DNA of 64,000 bases from Terriglobales bacterium (GTDB taxonomy: Bacteria > Acidobacteriota > Terriglobia > Bryobacterales > Bryobacteraceae): positions 124,001-188,000 of the forward strand of contig JAIXQP010000007.1 of assembly GCA_027485675.1 (NCBI GenBank). The letters are read 5' to 3'. A program made the translations under genes and the position numbers. Under the pieces are notes generated by a model. The model was not told the DNA's origin, made no database searches, and saw only the letters and a program-made list of their open reading frames with translations. Below are positions 25,361 to 34,435 of the stretch, one piece after another. Every line of letters begins with the position of its first letter. Position 1 is the first letter of the stretch.

Positions 25361-26878
25361 CTAGTCGACGCGGAGTCCGCCGAGGACGTGCCAGCCGGAG
25401 TTCGCACCGCCGATGGTCTGCGCACCGCCGTAGACGAGCCGGCGGCCGAGGAAGGCCGTTTTGAACTGCACCTGGAGCACGAGAGTCAGCGTGTCGCCAC
25501 TATCTTGGAACGTGGAGCCCGCGGCGAAGAGGGTGCATTGGCTGTTCTGGATCGAGGCGGCGCCGCCGGGAGCGCCGTTGAGGCGGACCGGGGTGGGTTG
25601 GAGTTCGCCGTTGTCGCCGACCAGGTAGACGTAGTTGCCGGTATGGTCGAAGCCGAAGTAGCAGGCGTTGGCGCCGTCGAGGGCGGAGTTGATGAGGAGT
25701 TGTACGGGCTGGAGGTTGGTGGAGGCCGTGGCGTCCCGATAGAGGGCCGAGATGGGGGTGGTCACCCCGGCGCGGACGGTGGGTCCGGCCAGGCCAGCGG
25801 TGAGCGGAAGCGGGTTGGTGGGCAGGAGGGAGACGAGATGCGATCCGGCCGAGGCCCAACCGGAGTTCCCGTTGGCGCGATCCCGGGCAGCGAGGTAGAC
25901 GGCGTGGGCGCCGCCGAAGGATTCGGTGAACGTGAAGGGGATCGTGAGTGTGAGCGTGGTGCCGGACTTGACGGCTTGGACGCCGGCGCCGTCGACGGAG
26001 CACTGCGAGTTCCGGAGCGAGTTAGTGGAAGGAAGAGCGAGAACGGAGCCGTCGGTTCCGGCATCGTCTTGCAGAACGAGGAGATTGTTGACGCTGTCGT
26101 AGGCGAGATAGCACGCCTGGCGCCCATCGAGAGCGCGATTAATGAGAACGTTGACCACGCCGAGTTCGGAGACGCCTCGTGGACTCGTGAAGGTGAAGGT
26201 GCGGGCGATCCGGCGGCCGTTGGTGGTGACCGAGGGCGTGGCGAGAGTGGACGGCGGACCGTTGAGAATGGTGGCTGAGCGTACGAAGACGAGGTTGGCT
26301 TCGCTGACCGATTGGCCGGATTGGTAGTTGCGGAGGGGGACGTCGGTCAGAGCCGCGTTGTTCAGGCGGAAGATGGGCACGGCAGCGATCTGATCCATGA
26401 TCTCGAGTCCGGCGGCGACGCGGCCGAAGACGGTGAAGCCACCGTTCTGAAAGTTGAGATTCTGGGAGTTGTCGGCCAGATTGAAGAACCATTGGCTGGT
26501 GGCGCTGTTCGGATTGCCTCCCATTTTTGCCATGGAGATGGTGCCGCGGGTATTGGAGACGCGGAATTCGTTCCGGATCGGCGGATCGATCGGGATGGCG
26601 GGAAAGGCGCCGGCGTTGAAGGTAAAGCCGCCGCCTTGAATCACGAAACCAGGAACAGACCGGTGGATGATGGAGTTGTCGTAAGCGCCCCGGCGGACAT
26701 AGTTCAGAAAGTTCTCGACGGTAACCGGGGCGGACTCCGGAAACAGAACGAGGTCGATGTTGCCGAGCGAAGTGGAGAGGCGGACCGTGAGGTCAGAACC
26801 GGTTTGGGCGGGCGCGGGGGCGGCGCCGGCGAGTAACGCCAGGACGAACCAGGCGAGACGAATCTGCACTCTCATCAT
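25361..26878 (-). CDS. Exported cyclophilin-type peptidyl-prolyl isomerase with tandem C-terminal repeats
   Basis: A 505-residue protein. A signal peptide (residues 1-24) is followed by a cyclophilin domain at about 28-205: LVLFPESAPVTVENFLNYV, DNSIIHRSVPGFVIQGG, SATSQWFFNL and GGFTVFGRV. The rest is two copies of a roughly 110-residue module. Copy 1 has VLINRALDGRQACYLAYD, LRNSQCSVDG and LTIPFTFTESFGGAHAVYLA; copy 2 has LLINSALDGANACYFGFD, IQNSQCTLFA and LVLQVQFKTAFLGRRLVYGG. Each has two conserved Cys residues, likely a disulfide. The isomerase would assist periplasmic folding; the module's role is unknown. It is convergent with the ThuA gene. Confidence 0.87.
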   Translation of the reverse strand: MMRVQIRLAWFVLALLAGAAPAPAQTGSDLTVRLSTSLGNIDLVLFPESAPVTVENFLNYVRRGAYDNSIIHRSVPGFVIQGGGFTFNAGAFPAIPIDPPIRNEFRVSNTRGTISMAKMGGNPNSATSQWFFNLADNSQNLNFQNGGFTVFGRVAAGLEIMDQIAAVPIFRLNNAALTDVPLRNYQSGQSVSEANLVFVRSATILNGPPSTLATPSVTTNGRRIARTFTFTSPRGVSELGVVNVLINRALDGRQACYLAYDSVNNLLVLQDDAGTDGSVLALPSTNSLRNSQCSVDGAGVQAVKSGTTLTLTIPFTFTESFGGAHAVYLAARDRANGNSGWASAGSHLVSLLPTNPLPLTAGLAGPTVRAGVTTPISALYRDATASTNLQPVQLLINSALDGANACYFGFDHTGNYVYLVGDNGELQPTPVRLNGAPGGAASIQNSQCTLFAAGSTFQDSGDTLTLVLQVQFKTAFLGRRLVYGGAQTIGGANSGWHVLGGLRVD

Positions 26879-26994
26879 TTTAACTCGCGCCCGAGACGGG
26901 ATACCCGAAAATAAATCTGCGCGGCATGATCGGAATCGACTTCGTTTCGCGCCCTTGCCAGTGAGCGGGGTAGAATCCGGCTCAGTAGGAACCT

Positions 26995-27561
26995 ATGTCA
27001 ATCGAAGCTGATGTCACCAGTTTGCTGGTGGAGTGGAAGTCCGGCAACGAAGACGCCAAGGAACTTTTGATTCCGCTGCTATACGACGAACTGCACCGGA
27101 TGGCGGAGCGGTACCTGCGCAACGAAAGCGGAGCGCGGACGCTGCAGCCGACGGCGCTGGTGCACGAGGCCTATTTGCGTCTGGTGCAGCACAGCCTGCC
27201 CGACTGGGAGAGCCGGGCGCACTTTTTCGGGGTGGCGGCCTACCTGATGCGGCAACTGCTGGTGGAACATGCGCGGCGCAACCAGACGCAGAAACGGGGA
27301 CAAGGAAAAGTTCACCTTCCCTTTGACGAAGCGTTGACGTTCGCGCCGGAATCAAGCCGAGACATTGTGAATTTGGACGCCGCGTTGCAGGCGCTGGCGG
27401 AATTCGACGAGCGGAAAAGCAAAATCATCGAACTCCGATTTTTCGGAGGGCTCACCCTGGACGAAGTGGCGCGGGTGCTGACGATCTCCCCGGCCACCGT
27501 AGGACGAGAACAAAGGCTGGCGGAAGCATGGTTGTACCGGGAAATGCAAAGCGAAGCGTAA
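26995..27561 (+). CDS. ECF-type RNA polymerase sigma factor (TIGR02999-like)
   Basis: A 188-residue sigma-70-family protein without regions 1 and 3. Region 2 is visible as PLLYDELHRMAERYLRNE, LQPTALVHEAYLRLV and WESRAHFFGVAAYLMRQLLV, the pattern I know for the Planctomycetes/Acidobacteria subfamily TIGR02999. Region 4 has KSKIIELRFFGGLTLDEVAR and a helix-turn-helix SPATVGREQRLAEAWLYREM. The stop overlaps the kinase ATG (TAATG), so translation is coupled. In related genomes these sigma factors are paired with Ser/Thr kinases, which suggests kinase control of their activity. Confidence 0.9.
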   Translation: MSIEADVTSLLVEWKSGNEDAKELLIPLLYDELHRMAERYLRNESGARTLQPTALVHEAYLRLVQHSLPDWESRAHFFGVAAYLMRQLLVEHARRNQTQKRGQGKVHLPFDEALTFAPESSRDIVNLDAALQALAEFDERKSKIIELRFFGGLTLDEVARVLTISPATVGREQRLAEAWLYREMQSEA

Positions 27562-30338
27562 TGACTCCGGCCCGCTGGAAGCGGGCGGGCGAGCTGTTCC
27601 ACCAGGCGCTGGAACGGCCGGCCGGCGAGCGCCGGCCGTGGCTCGGCGAACTGTGCGCCGGCGACACGGAGATGCTGGCGGAGGTGGAGTCGCTGCTCGG
27701 CAGTGATGCGGATGGCGCGGGGAAGATCCTGGCCGACAAGATTGAGCCTGCGTTCTCCGCCCTGGTCCGGGGCAACATGCCGGAGCGGGCAGGCCCGTAC
27801 CGGCTGGTGCGGGAACTGGGGCGCGGGGGCATGGGGACGGTGTACCTGGGAGAGCGCGACGACGACGAGTATCAGACCAAAGTCGCCATCAAACTGGTGC
27901 GGCGCGGGATGGATACGGGCATCATTCTGAACCGGTTTTACCGGGAGCGGCAGACGCTGGCCCGGCTGCAACATCCCCATATCGCCCGGCTGTTGGACGG
28001 ATCGACAACAGCGGACGGCGAACCGTATATCGTCATGGAGTATATCGAGGGCGACCGGATCACGGACTATTGCCGCGCCCACGAACTCAACACGACACGG
28101 CGGCTCGAACTGTTTCTCGATGTCTGCAAGGCGGTCGACTACGCCCACCGGCAGTTCGTCGTGCACCGGGATCTGAAGCCGGGGAACATCCTGGTGGACC
28201 GGACCGGCGCGGTGAAGCTGCTGGATTTTGGCATCTGCAAGCTTCTGCAGGCGCCCGCGGTGTCCGGCGACGAGACGATGGAATTCGAACGGGCGCCGCT
28301 GACGCCGGACTATTCGAGCCCGGAACAGATTCGGGGCGAGGCAACGACGATCGTCTCGGATGTGTACTCGCTGGCGGCCGTGCTCTATGAGCTCCTGACC
28401 GGCGTGAAGCCGCACCGCATAACCGAATACACGCTGCGGGGGATTGAGCGCGGGATCTGCGAGGAGGAGATCGCCAAGCCGAGTACGGTGTGTGAGGACC
28501 GCGCGGTGAGCCGGCAGTTACAAGGTGATCTCGATACGATTCTTCTGCTGGCGCTGCAGAAGGATCCGCGGCGGCGGTATGAGACGATCGAGCAGTTCGC
28601 GGCGGATGTCCGGCGGCATCTGGCGCATCAGCCCGTGAAGGCCCGGCCGGACACGCTGGCCTACCGGGCGGGGAAGTTTGTGCGGCGGCGGCGCGGTCTG
28701 GTGGTGTCGGCGGCGTTGGTGGTGCTCTCGCTATTGGCGGGGGTATTGGTATCGATGCGATCAGCACGGATCGCCAACGAAAACCTGCAGTTGGTGCGCC
28801 AGCTCTCGAACACCTTCGTGTTCGATGTTTACGACGCAGTCAGCGATCTACCGGGTTCCACCCGGGCCCGGCAACTGGTCGTGCAGACGGGCCTGAAGTA
28901 CCTCGATAACTTATCGCAAAACGCAAGCGGCGACGAGGAGTTCCAGGTGGAACTGGGGATGGCTTACCGGCGAATCGGCGACGTCCAAGGCAACGTGATG
29001 AAGGCGAATCTGGGGGACACCGCCTCGGCCATGGCAAGCTATGACAAGGCGATGAGGCTGTTCGAGGCGGTGCTGGCCAAGGATCCGGGGCATGGGAAAG
29101 CGTTAGGTCAGATGCTGAGCTTACATCTGGCGATGGGCGCGGTGCTCGAGTACACGAAGAACACCAAGGAATCGATCGCCACCTATCGGAAGGCGGTGGA
29201 GCTGGCGGCGGCGGTGATGCAGGCGAATCCGGAGGATCGGGGCATTCGAGAGCACCTGGCGAGCGCTCACGCCGCTCTGGGCCGCGGATGGCAACGGAGC
29301 GGCGACCTCGCGGCGGCACGGCAGAGCTACTTACAGGCAAAGGAGCTTTTTGAGCCGTTGGCTAAGGCCGCCCCTGGAAATCGGATTCTGCAGGGTTCCT
29401 TGGCGACCGTGTATGGAGGCATTGGAATGGCCGATGCCCGGATGGGCCGGATGCAGGAAGCGCTGGCGGGGCATCGGAAAGCCGCCGCCATCCGAGAGCA
29501 ACTCGTGGCAGCGAACAGTGCGAACGTTGACTACCAACGGGAGCTGATGTTCGCGTACTCGCACATCGGAGACGTGCTGGGGAACCCCAACCTGCCGAAC
29601 CTGGGCGAAACGGCTCGCGCTGTGGAAGCCTACGAGAAGATGCTGGTGGTAGCCCGGAGAGTGCAGGAGGCCGACCCGTCCGATCAGCGGGCGCGCGGCG
29701 ACTACAGCATCGCCCTTTCTCGCGTGGCCCAACTGCTGCCGGAGGCGCGGTCCCGGGAACGCGTCGAGTTAATCCGAAAATCCTTGACGTTGCAACAGGA
29801 GGTGGCCGCCCTGGACCCACAAAATGTGGACATCCGCACGGCCATGGCGACGAACTACAACTTCCTGGGAGACGCCTATGGCAGCTTGAGGGAAGACGAG
29901 AACGCAGCACAGGCCTACCGGGCGGGGCTGAAGACAGTGGAGCCTCTTCTGCACGTCGGAAGCAACCTGATTTCGACGACCTGCCTGCTGCTCTATCAGA
30001 AGCTCGGAGAGGTGCGAGTGAGGCAGGGCGCCAGAGAGGAGGGACTCGCCTTGGCCCGCCGGGCGCTGGCACTTTCTGATCCGGCCAGTCCGGTGACCCT
30101 AAGGCGCCCGGAGGCTACGCGTAAGACCTTCACTGCCCGGGGCTTGGGGGCGGTCGGCCGCGTGTACGCACGGGCGGCGCGTTCGGCCGGAAGCCAGCCC
30201 GGCGACGCCGCCGAGGCGCGGCGGTGGTTAACGGCGAGCCTGGCGGAGTACCGGAGGTTGGAGAACAGCCCGGTGTTCAACAACGCGCACCGGCGGGATG
30301 TGAATGAGGTAGCCAAAATCCTCGAGGGGGTGAGATGA
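27561..30338 (+). CDS. Transmembrane Ser/Thr protein kinase with periplasmic TPR-like repeats
   Basis: A 925-residue protein. The first 50 residues carry the family lead-in (W....ELFHQALERPAGER.PWLGELCA). The kinase domain is at about 80-350: P-loop GRGGMGTV (87-94), AIK (Lys 111), HRDLKPGN (202-209), DFGICK (222-227) and a DYSSPEQIRGE activation segment, all key residues intact. One membrane helix (VSAALVVLSLLAGVLVSM) follows near 380. The remaining about 530 residues form helical repeats of TPR type outside the cell membrane. ATG 27561 is selected because it overlaps the sigma-factor stop and begins the family lead-in. I infer a sensor kinase acting on the sigma factor or its partners. Confidence 0.92.
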   Translation: MTPARWKRAGELFHQALERPAGERRPWLGELCAGDTEMLAEVESLLGSDADGAGKILADKIEPAFSALVRGNMPERAGPYRLVRELGRGGMGTVYLGERDDDEYQTKVAIKLVRRGMDTGIILNRFYRERQTLARLQHPHIARLLDGSTTADGEPYIVMEYIEGDRITDYCRAHELNTTRRLELFLDVCKAVDYAHRQFVVHRDLKPGNILVDRTGAVKLLDFGICKLLQAPAVSGDETMEFERAPLTPDYSSPEQIRGEATTIVSDVYSLAAVLYELLTGVKPHRITEYTLRGIERGICEEEIAKPSTVCEDRAVSRQLQGDLDTILLLALQKDPRRRYETIEQFAADVRRHLAHQPVKARPDTLAYRAGKFVRRRRGLVVSAALVVLSLLAGVLVSMRSARIANENLQLVRQLSNTFVFDVYDAVSDLPGSTRARQLVVQTGLKYLDNLSQNASGDEEFQVELGMAYRRIGDVQGNVMKANLGDTASAMASYDKAMRLFEAVLAKDPGHGKALGQMLSLHLAMGAVLEYTKNTKESIATYRKAVELAAAVMQANPEDRGIREHLASAHAALGRGWQRSGDLAAARQSYLQAKELFEPLAKAAPGNRILQGSLATVYGGIGMADARMGRMQEALAGHRKAAAIREQLVAANSANVDYQRELMFAYSHIGDVLGNPNLPNLGETARAVEAYEKMLVVARRVQEADPSDQRARGDYSIALSRVAQLLPEARSRERVELIRKSLTLQQEVAALDPQNVDIRTAMATNYNFLGDAYGSLREDENAAQAYRAGLKTVEPLLHVGSNLISTTCLLLYQKLGEVRVRQGAREEGLALARRALALSDPASPVTLRRPEATRKTFTARGLGAVGRVYARAARSAGSQPGDAAEARRWLTASLAEYRRLENSPVFNNAHRRDVNEVAKILEGVR

Positions 30339-30757
30339 CGCGGCGGGACAAACAGTTAGTGCGGGAGAGCTTTCGCGGTTTAGAGGAGGTAGCCGAACCC
30401 TTGGCGCTGTTATTCTACGGGCGGCTATTTGAGCGGGAGCCGGGGCTGCGGCCGATGTTTCGGGGCGACCTGGCCGCGCAAGGAAAGAAGCTGATGGAGA
30501 TGCTGACGGCGGTGGTAGAGAACCTGGACCGGACCGAGTCCCTGACGCCCGTCTTGCAGGCGATGGGGCAGCGGCATGCGGGGTACGGGGTGACCGCCCG
30601 GCATTATGAGCTGGTGGAGGAGGCGTTGCTGTGGGCGTTAGGGCAGGCGCTGGAGTCCGGGTTGGATGGGGAGGGCCGGAGGGCGTGGCAAGCGGTGCTG
30701 GGTCATGTGAGTGCGACGATGCAACAGGGCGCCGCCCTGCTTTCGGTTCCGCGCTAG
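30335..30757 (+). CDS. Single-domain globin
   Basis: A 140-residue globin of the bacterial, neuroglobin-like type. The proximal heme His lies in GQRHAGYGV, the distal region reads MFRGDLAAQGKKLM with Gln at the position usually filled by a distal Gln or His, and 'YELVEEALLWALGQAL' begins helix G. There is no reductase domain, so it is not a flavohemoglobin. It could store or sense O2, or react with NO. Its ATG overlaps the kinase stop (ATGA), so all three genes (sigma factor, kinase, globin) are translationally linked. A direct gas-sensing input to the kinase is attractive but unproven. Confidence 0.88.
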   Translation: MTRRDKQLVRESFRGLEEVAEPLALLFYGRLFEREPGLRPMFRGDLAAQGKKLMEMLTAVVENLDRTESLTPVLQAMGQRHAGYGVTARHYELVEEALLWALGQALESGLDGEGRRAWQAVLGHVSATMQQGAALLSVPR

Positions 30758-30950
30758 ACGTTGCCCGGCCTGACGGGCTGCGGGCAGGCGCCGGAAACCA
30801 CGCAGCGGAGGGCATGGGGGCGTCGGCGCAGGGTCTCGTTCCCGTCGCACCGGCCACGGACCCCACGGCGAATAGGGCGAAACGGACTGCGCGGATCGCG
30901 TTCTTGGCGGAATCTGGGGCGGTTCTTGCGGTCTCCGCGGCGAGGCCGGG

Positions 30951-33900
30951 CTAGGAAGTTTGCGGAGCCGGGCGCTGCGTGGTCTTGGCTTGCCCGAGAT
31001 TCTGGTGGAGCTGGAGAAGGCTGGGAGCGTTCGACCGCAGGGAGGCGGGGAGCGTCCACGGTTGGCTGGAGCGGAGACGGACAAGGCCGAGAGCCGCTTC
31101 CGCATCGACGGGCCGCGAGAAGTAGTAGCCTTGACCCAAGTCGCAACCAAGGTGTGCCAGTTGGGTCCAGTGATCTTCGGATTCGATGCCTTCGGCGATC
31201 ACGCTGATGCCGAGGTTGCCGGAGAGATTGACGATCGACTCGACGATCTTGCGGCCATCCTGCTGCGGATCAACATGCTGGTCCATGGCCTGCACAAAAC
31301 TGCGGTCGACCTTCAGGGTGTTGAACGGCAACCGGTGCAGCTGCCCCAGGCAGGAGTAGCCGGTGCCGAAATCATCCACTTCGAGGGAAACACCCATGGC
31401 GGAGAGTTCGTTGAGGATCGACTGCGCGACAGCCGGATCGTCGGCGAGTATGCTTTCGGTAACCTCCAAGTGGAGGCGGGCGGGCGCAAGACCGGTCTCA
31501 GCGAGAACATCCGCGATCAGCGCCGACAGTTTGGGGTCGGCGAACTGGAGCGCCGAGAGATTGATACTCATCGAGAGCTCCCGGCAGCCCGGGAACTCCG
31601 CTTCCCAGGCTGCCAGTTGGCGGCAGCCTTGCGCCAGCACCCAACGGCCCAGGGGCAGGATAAGTCCGTTCTCTTCGGCAGCGCGAATGAACTCGGCCGG
31701 ATGGAGCAGCCCGCGCGTCGGATGCTGCCAGCGGACTAGCGCTTCGAACCCATCCAGCCGGCCGCTGTGGAGATCGACCTGGGCTTGATAGTGCAGGAGA
31801 AACTCCTGCTTTTCGAGCGCCCGGCGAAGATCGGTTTCAAGAGCCAGACGGGCGACCGCGCGGGCGTGCATGCTCGAATCGAAGAGCCGGAACTTCCCGC
31901 GGCCGGCAGCCTTGGCCTGATACATCGCGGTGTCCGCGTTCCGCAGCAGGTCTTCGACGCTCAAGAGCCCGGGATCGCTGAGCGCGATTCCAATGCTGGC
32001 GGAGGCGAACAGGAGGGAACCATCAAGGTGGAAGGGCGGCTCCATTTCCCGTTGCACGGCCTGCGCCACGGCGATGGCGGTCTGGCCGCCGGGAGCGTCA
32101 TTCAAAACGATCACGAACTCGTCGCCGCCGAGCCGACCCACGAAGCCGCTGGCGCCATCCACCTGATCGAGCGCGGCAAGCAGCCGGCGGGAGACACCGA
32201 GCAAAAGATGATCACCCTTCACATGCCCCAGGCTATCGTTGATCAGCTTGAAGCGATCGAGATCCATGAACAGCAGAGCGAACTGGCGGCTGGGATCGTC
32301 ATGCTGGCGGGACAGCAACTGGTCGAGGCGATCCACGGCGGCGAGCCGGTTGGGCAGGCCAGTGAGGGGATCAACCAGTTTTCCGGCCGTGATGTCCGAG
32401 GTCGAACCAGCCATCCGGAGGGCGCGGCCGTCGGGTCCCCGAACGGCCGCACCACTCGTCAGCACCCAGCGCCAGGTACCGTCAGCGTGCTGAATCCGGT
32501 GTTCGGATTCAAAGACTTCGCTTCCCGGCTCACGCAGGAACTGGCCCAACTCCCGGCGCAAGGAGCGGATATCGGCGGGATGCACCCGGTCGAACCAAGC
32601 CTCCGGAGTCCCGCAGGGACTGTTCGCCCCGAGACCGAACATCTCCCTCCAACGGGGTGAGTAGTAGACATGGCCAGTGCGCACGTCCCAGTCCCAGATC
32701 CCGTTATTGCTCCCGCGAACGGCGAGCGCATAGCGCTCCTCGGCGTCCCGCAAAGCCAACTGCGCGCGGCGCTGCTCGGTGATGTCCCGGGCGATCGCCT
32801 GAAAGCCGGCGATGCGGCCATCGTCATCCAGCAAGAGCTGGGTACTCTGGCCGATCCAGCACGACTCGCCGCCCGGTCGCCGCAGTTCGAACTCCATCGA
32901 CGCCACGGGAACGCGGCCGCGCATCTGCTGGACCGCGGCGAGGCGAACGGCGTGCCGGTGAGCGGGATCGACGAATGCCAACAGATTCGCACCCGGCGGG
33001 ACGGAGCCAGTGAGGCGCGCAAAGGCTGAGTTGTAGAACGTAAGGACACCGGTTGGGCTAGTCCGGTAGATGATGTCGGGGGAGCTTTCGACGACTTGGC
33101 GATATCGGTTCTCGGAGTCGGCCAGCTGGGCGGTGCGTTCGATGACTTGGCGATCGAGGTCCATCAGCGCGGAACGCAACTGGCGGTGGGAGGAGTGCAG
33201 GCGCTGGCCGAGGCGGCGGAACTCGGAGTCGATTTGCGCGATCTCGCAGGCGGGGTAGACGGCGCTTCCCGGTGGAGCCAGCGGCGTGTCCAGATCGAAC
33301 GACTGCATCTCCTCCGCGAGCGCCGCGATCGGACCGGCCACCGTAGACGCCATCCGTTGCGCGACCCACCAGGAGAAGAAGCTGACGGCAAGAAGGGCGA
33401 GCCCGGCGAACACATAAAACTGATTCAGATCGGAGTCTACGGTTGCCACCGCCAGGAGAGAAACTACCTCCCAACCGGCGTACGGGAGAGGCAGACGGAC
33501 GGCCAGTTGCGGCTGGTTGCGCTGCGCCGGATCCACGAAGCGGTACGGGGCGCCGAAATCGGTGGCTGCCTCCGCCCGGCTCTGCGCCCAAGGCCGGAGA
33601 GGAGCATGGATCTGGGGGCGGGTCGAAAAGACAATAGTGTGGGTCTTGTCATAGACAACCACAAACGGAAGGTGGTGGGCCTCTTCGAGGGTCAGTGGCA
33701 TGCGGGCCAAGTCGATGGAACCCTCCAGCACTCCAGCGAACTGTCCGGCCTCGTCAAAGAGCGGGACGCTGATGGCCACGATAGGATCCCGCCCGAGCCC
33801 GCGGCCCTGAAATACCCCGGAAATGAAGGGCTTGCGCGTCCGTCGCGGTTCGGCAAAGTAGGGACGATCCTTCACGGAGAGTTGGCCCCCAGCGGCAGGA

Positions 33901-34304
33901 CTGAAACTGGGTTCATCGCGCCGCACCGCACGAATGACGCGGCCTTCGGCATCGGTCACGAGAAGCGAGAGGAAACCGGGGTAGACCTTGCTCGTGCTCT
34001 CCAGCCAGGTATTGGGTATGGCCGCATGGAGAGGTCTGCCGGCCGGGACGCGAGCCGAAGCGGCGGCTTGACGGAGGGCGGCCTCATGGAGAGAGAGATA
34101 GGCCGCCAAACCCTCCCGGACCCGGCGGGCGGCTTCGAGCAGGTGCTCGGTCGAGTCCTGATTGATCTGGCTCGCGAGAAAACGGCCGCCGAAAATGGTG
34201 ATCGCCAGGACAGAAAGCAGGGTAAGAGCAACCAAACGCCCCACAACGAGAGCCTTGAAGGAAGGGAGAGAGCGCCGGAAGATGGGGAGAAGAGGCTCGG
34301 ACAC
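30951..34304 (-). CDS. Membrane c-di-GMP signalling protein: Cache-HAMP-PAS-PAS-GGDEF-EAL
   Basis: A 1117-residue protein. Membrane helix 1 (about 22-44), a periplasmic Cache sensor (about 50-285, with TDAEGRVI, SVKDRPYF and PIVAISVPLFDE), helix 2 (about 297-315), a HAMP-like linker, PAS 1 (about 400-515), PAS 2 (about 520-640), GGDEF (about 645-810; RLGGDEFVIVL intact) and EAL (about 820-1080; FEALVRWQHP, DDFGTGYS, KVDRSFV and DLGQGYYFSRP intact). Both output domains keep their catalytic residues, so it may make or degrade c-di-GMP depending on the periplasmic signal. It stands alone, opposite in direction to the globin operon. Confidence 0.92.
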   Translation of the reverse strand: MSEPLLPIFRRSLPSFKALVVGRLVALTLLSVLAITIFGGRFLASQINQDSTEHLLEAARRVREGLAAYLSLHEAALRQAAASARVPAGRPLHAAIPNTWLESTSKVYPGFLSLLVTDAEGRVIRAVRRDEPSFSPAAGGQLSVKDRPYFAEPRRTRKPFISGVFQGRGLGRDPIVAISVPLFDEAGQFAGVLEGSIDLARMPLTLEEAHHLPFVVVYDKTHTIVFSTRPQIHAPLRPWAQSRAEAATDFGAPYRFVDPAQRNQPQLAVRLPLPYAGWEVVSLLAVATVDSDLNQFYVFAGLALLAVSFFSWWVAQRMASTVAGPIAALAEEMQSFDLDTPLAPPGSAVYPACEIAQIDSEFRRLGQRLHSSHRQLRSALMDLDRQVIERTAQLADSENRYRQVVESSPDIIYRTSPTGVLTFYNSAFARLTGSVPPGANLLAFVDPAHRHAVRLAAVQQMRGRVPVASMEFELRRPGGESCWIGQSTQLLLDDDGRIAGFQAIARDITEQRRAQLALRDAEERYALAVRGSNNGIWDWDVRTGHVYYSPRWREMFGLGANSPCGTPEAWFDRVHPADIRSLRRELGQFLREPGSEVFESEHRIQHADGTWRWVLTSGAAVRGPDGRALRMAGSTSDITAGKLVDPLTGLPNRLAAVDRLDQLLSRQHDDPSRQFALLFMDLDRFKLINDSLGHVKGDHLLLGVSRRLLAALDQVDGASGFVGRLGGDEFVIVLNDAPGGQTAIAVAQAVQREMEPPFHLDGSLLFASASIGIALSDPGLLSVEDLLRNADTAMYQAKAAGRGKFRLFDSSMHARAVARLALETDLRRALEKQEFLLHYQAQVDLHSGRLDGFEALVRWQHPTRGLLHPAEFIRAAEENGLILPLGRWVLAQGCRQLAAWEAEFPGCRELSMSINLSALQFADPKLSALIADVLAETGLAPARLHLEVTESILADDPAVAQSILNELSAMGVSLEVDDFGTGYSCLGQLHRLPFNTLKVDRSFVQAMDQHVDPQQDGRKIVESIVNLSGNLGISVIAEGIESEDHWTQLAHLGCDLGQGYYFSRPVDAEAALGLVRLRSSQPWTLPASLRSNAPSLLQLHQNLGQAKTTQRPAPQTS

Positions 34305-34435
34305 TGGGGCGTTCGCTTTGACTGCTTCTCGACATATCGGTCAGTCTTCGCAATGTATGAGCGCCGTAGGCCGGCATTTTTTGGTGCAGGAGCCCGGCCC
34401 GAACCGCGGCGGGCAAGCCGCATGGTCCCGGCGGC

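Noticed and set aside
34305-34435. Possible terminator (GCCG hairpin before TTTTTT near 34370)
   Set aside because: The stem is only 4 bp and no plus-strand gene ends upstream of it.
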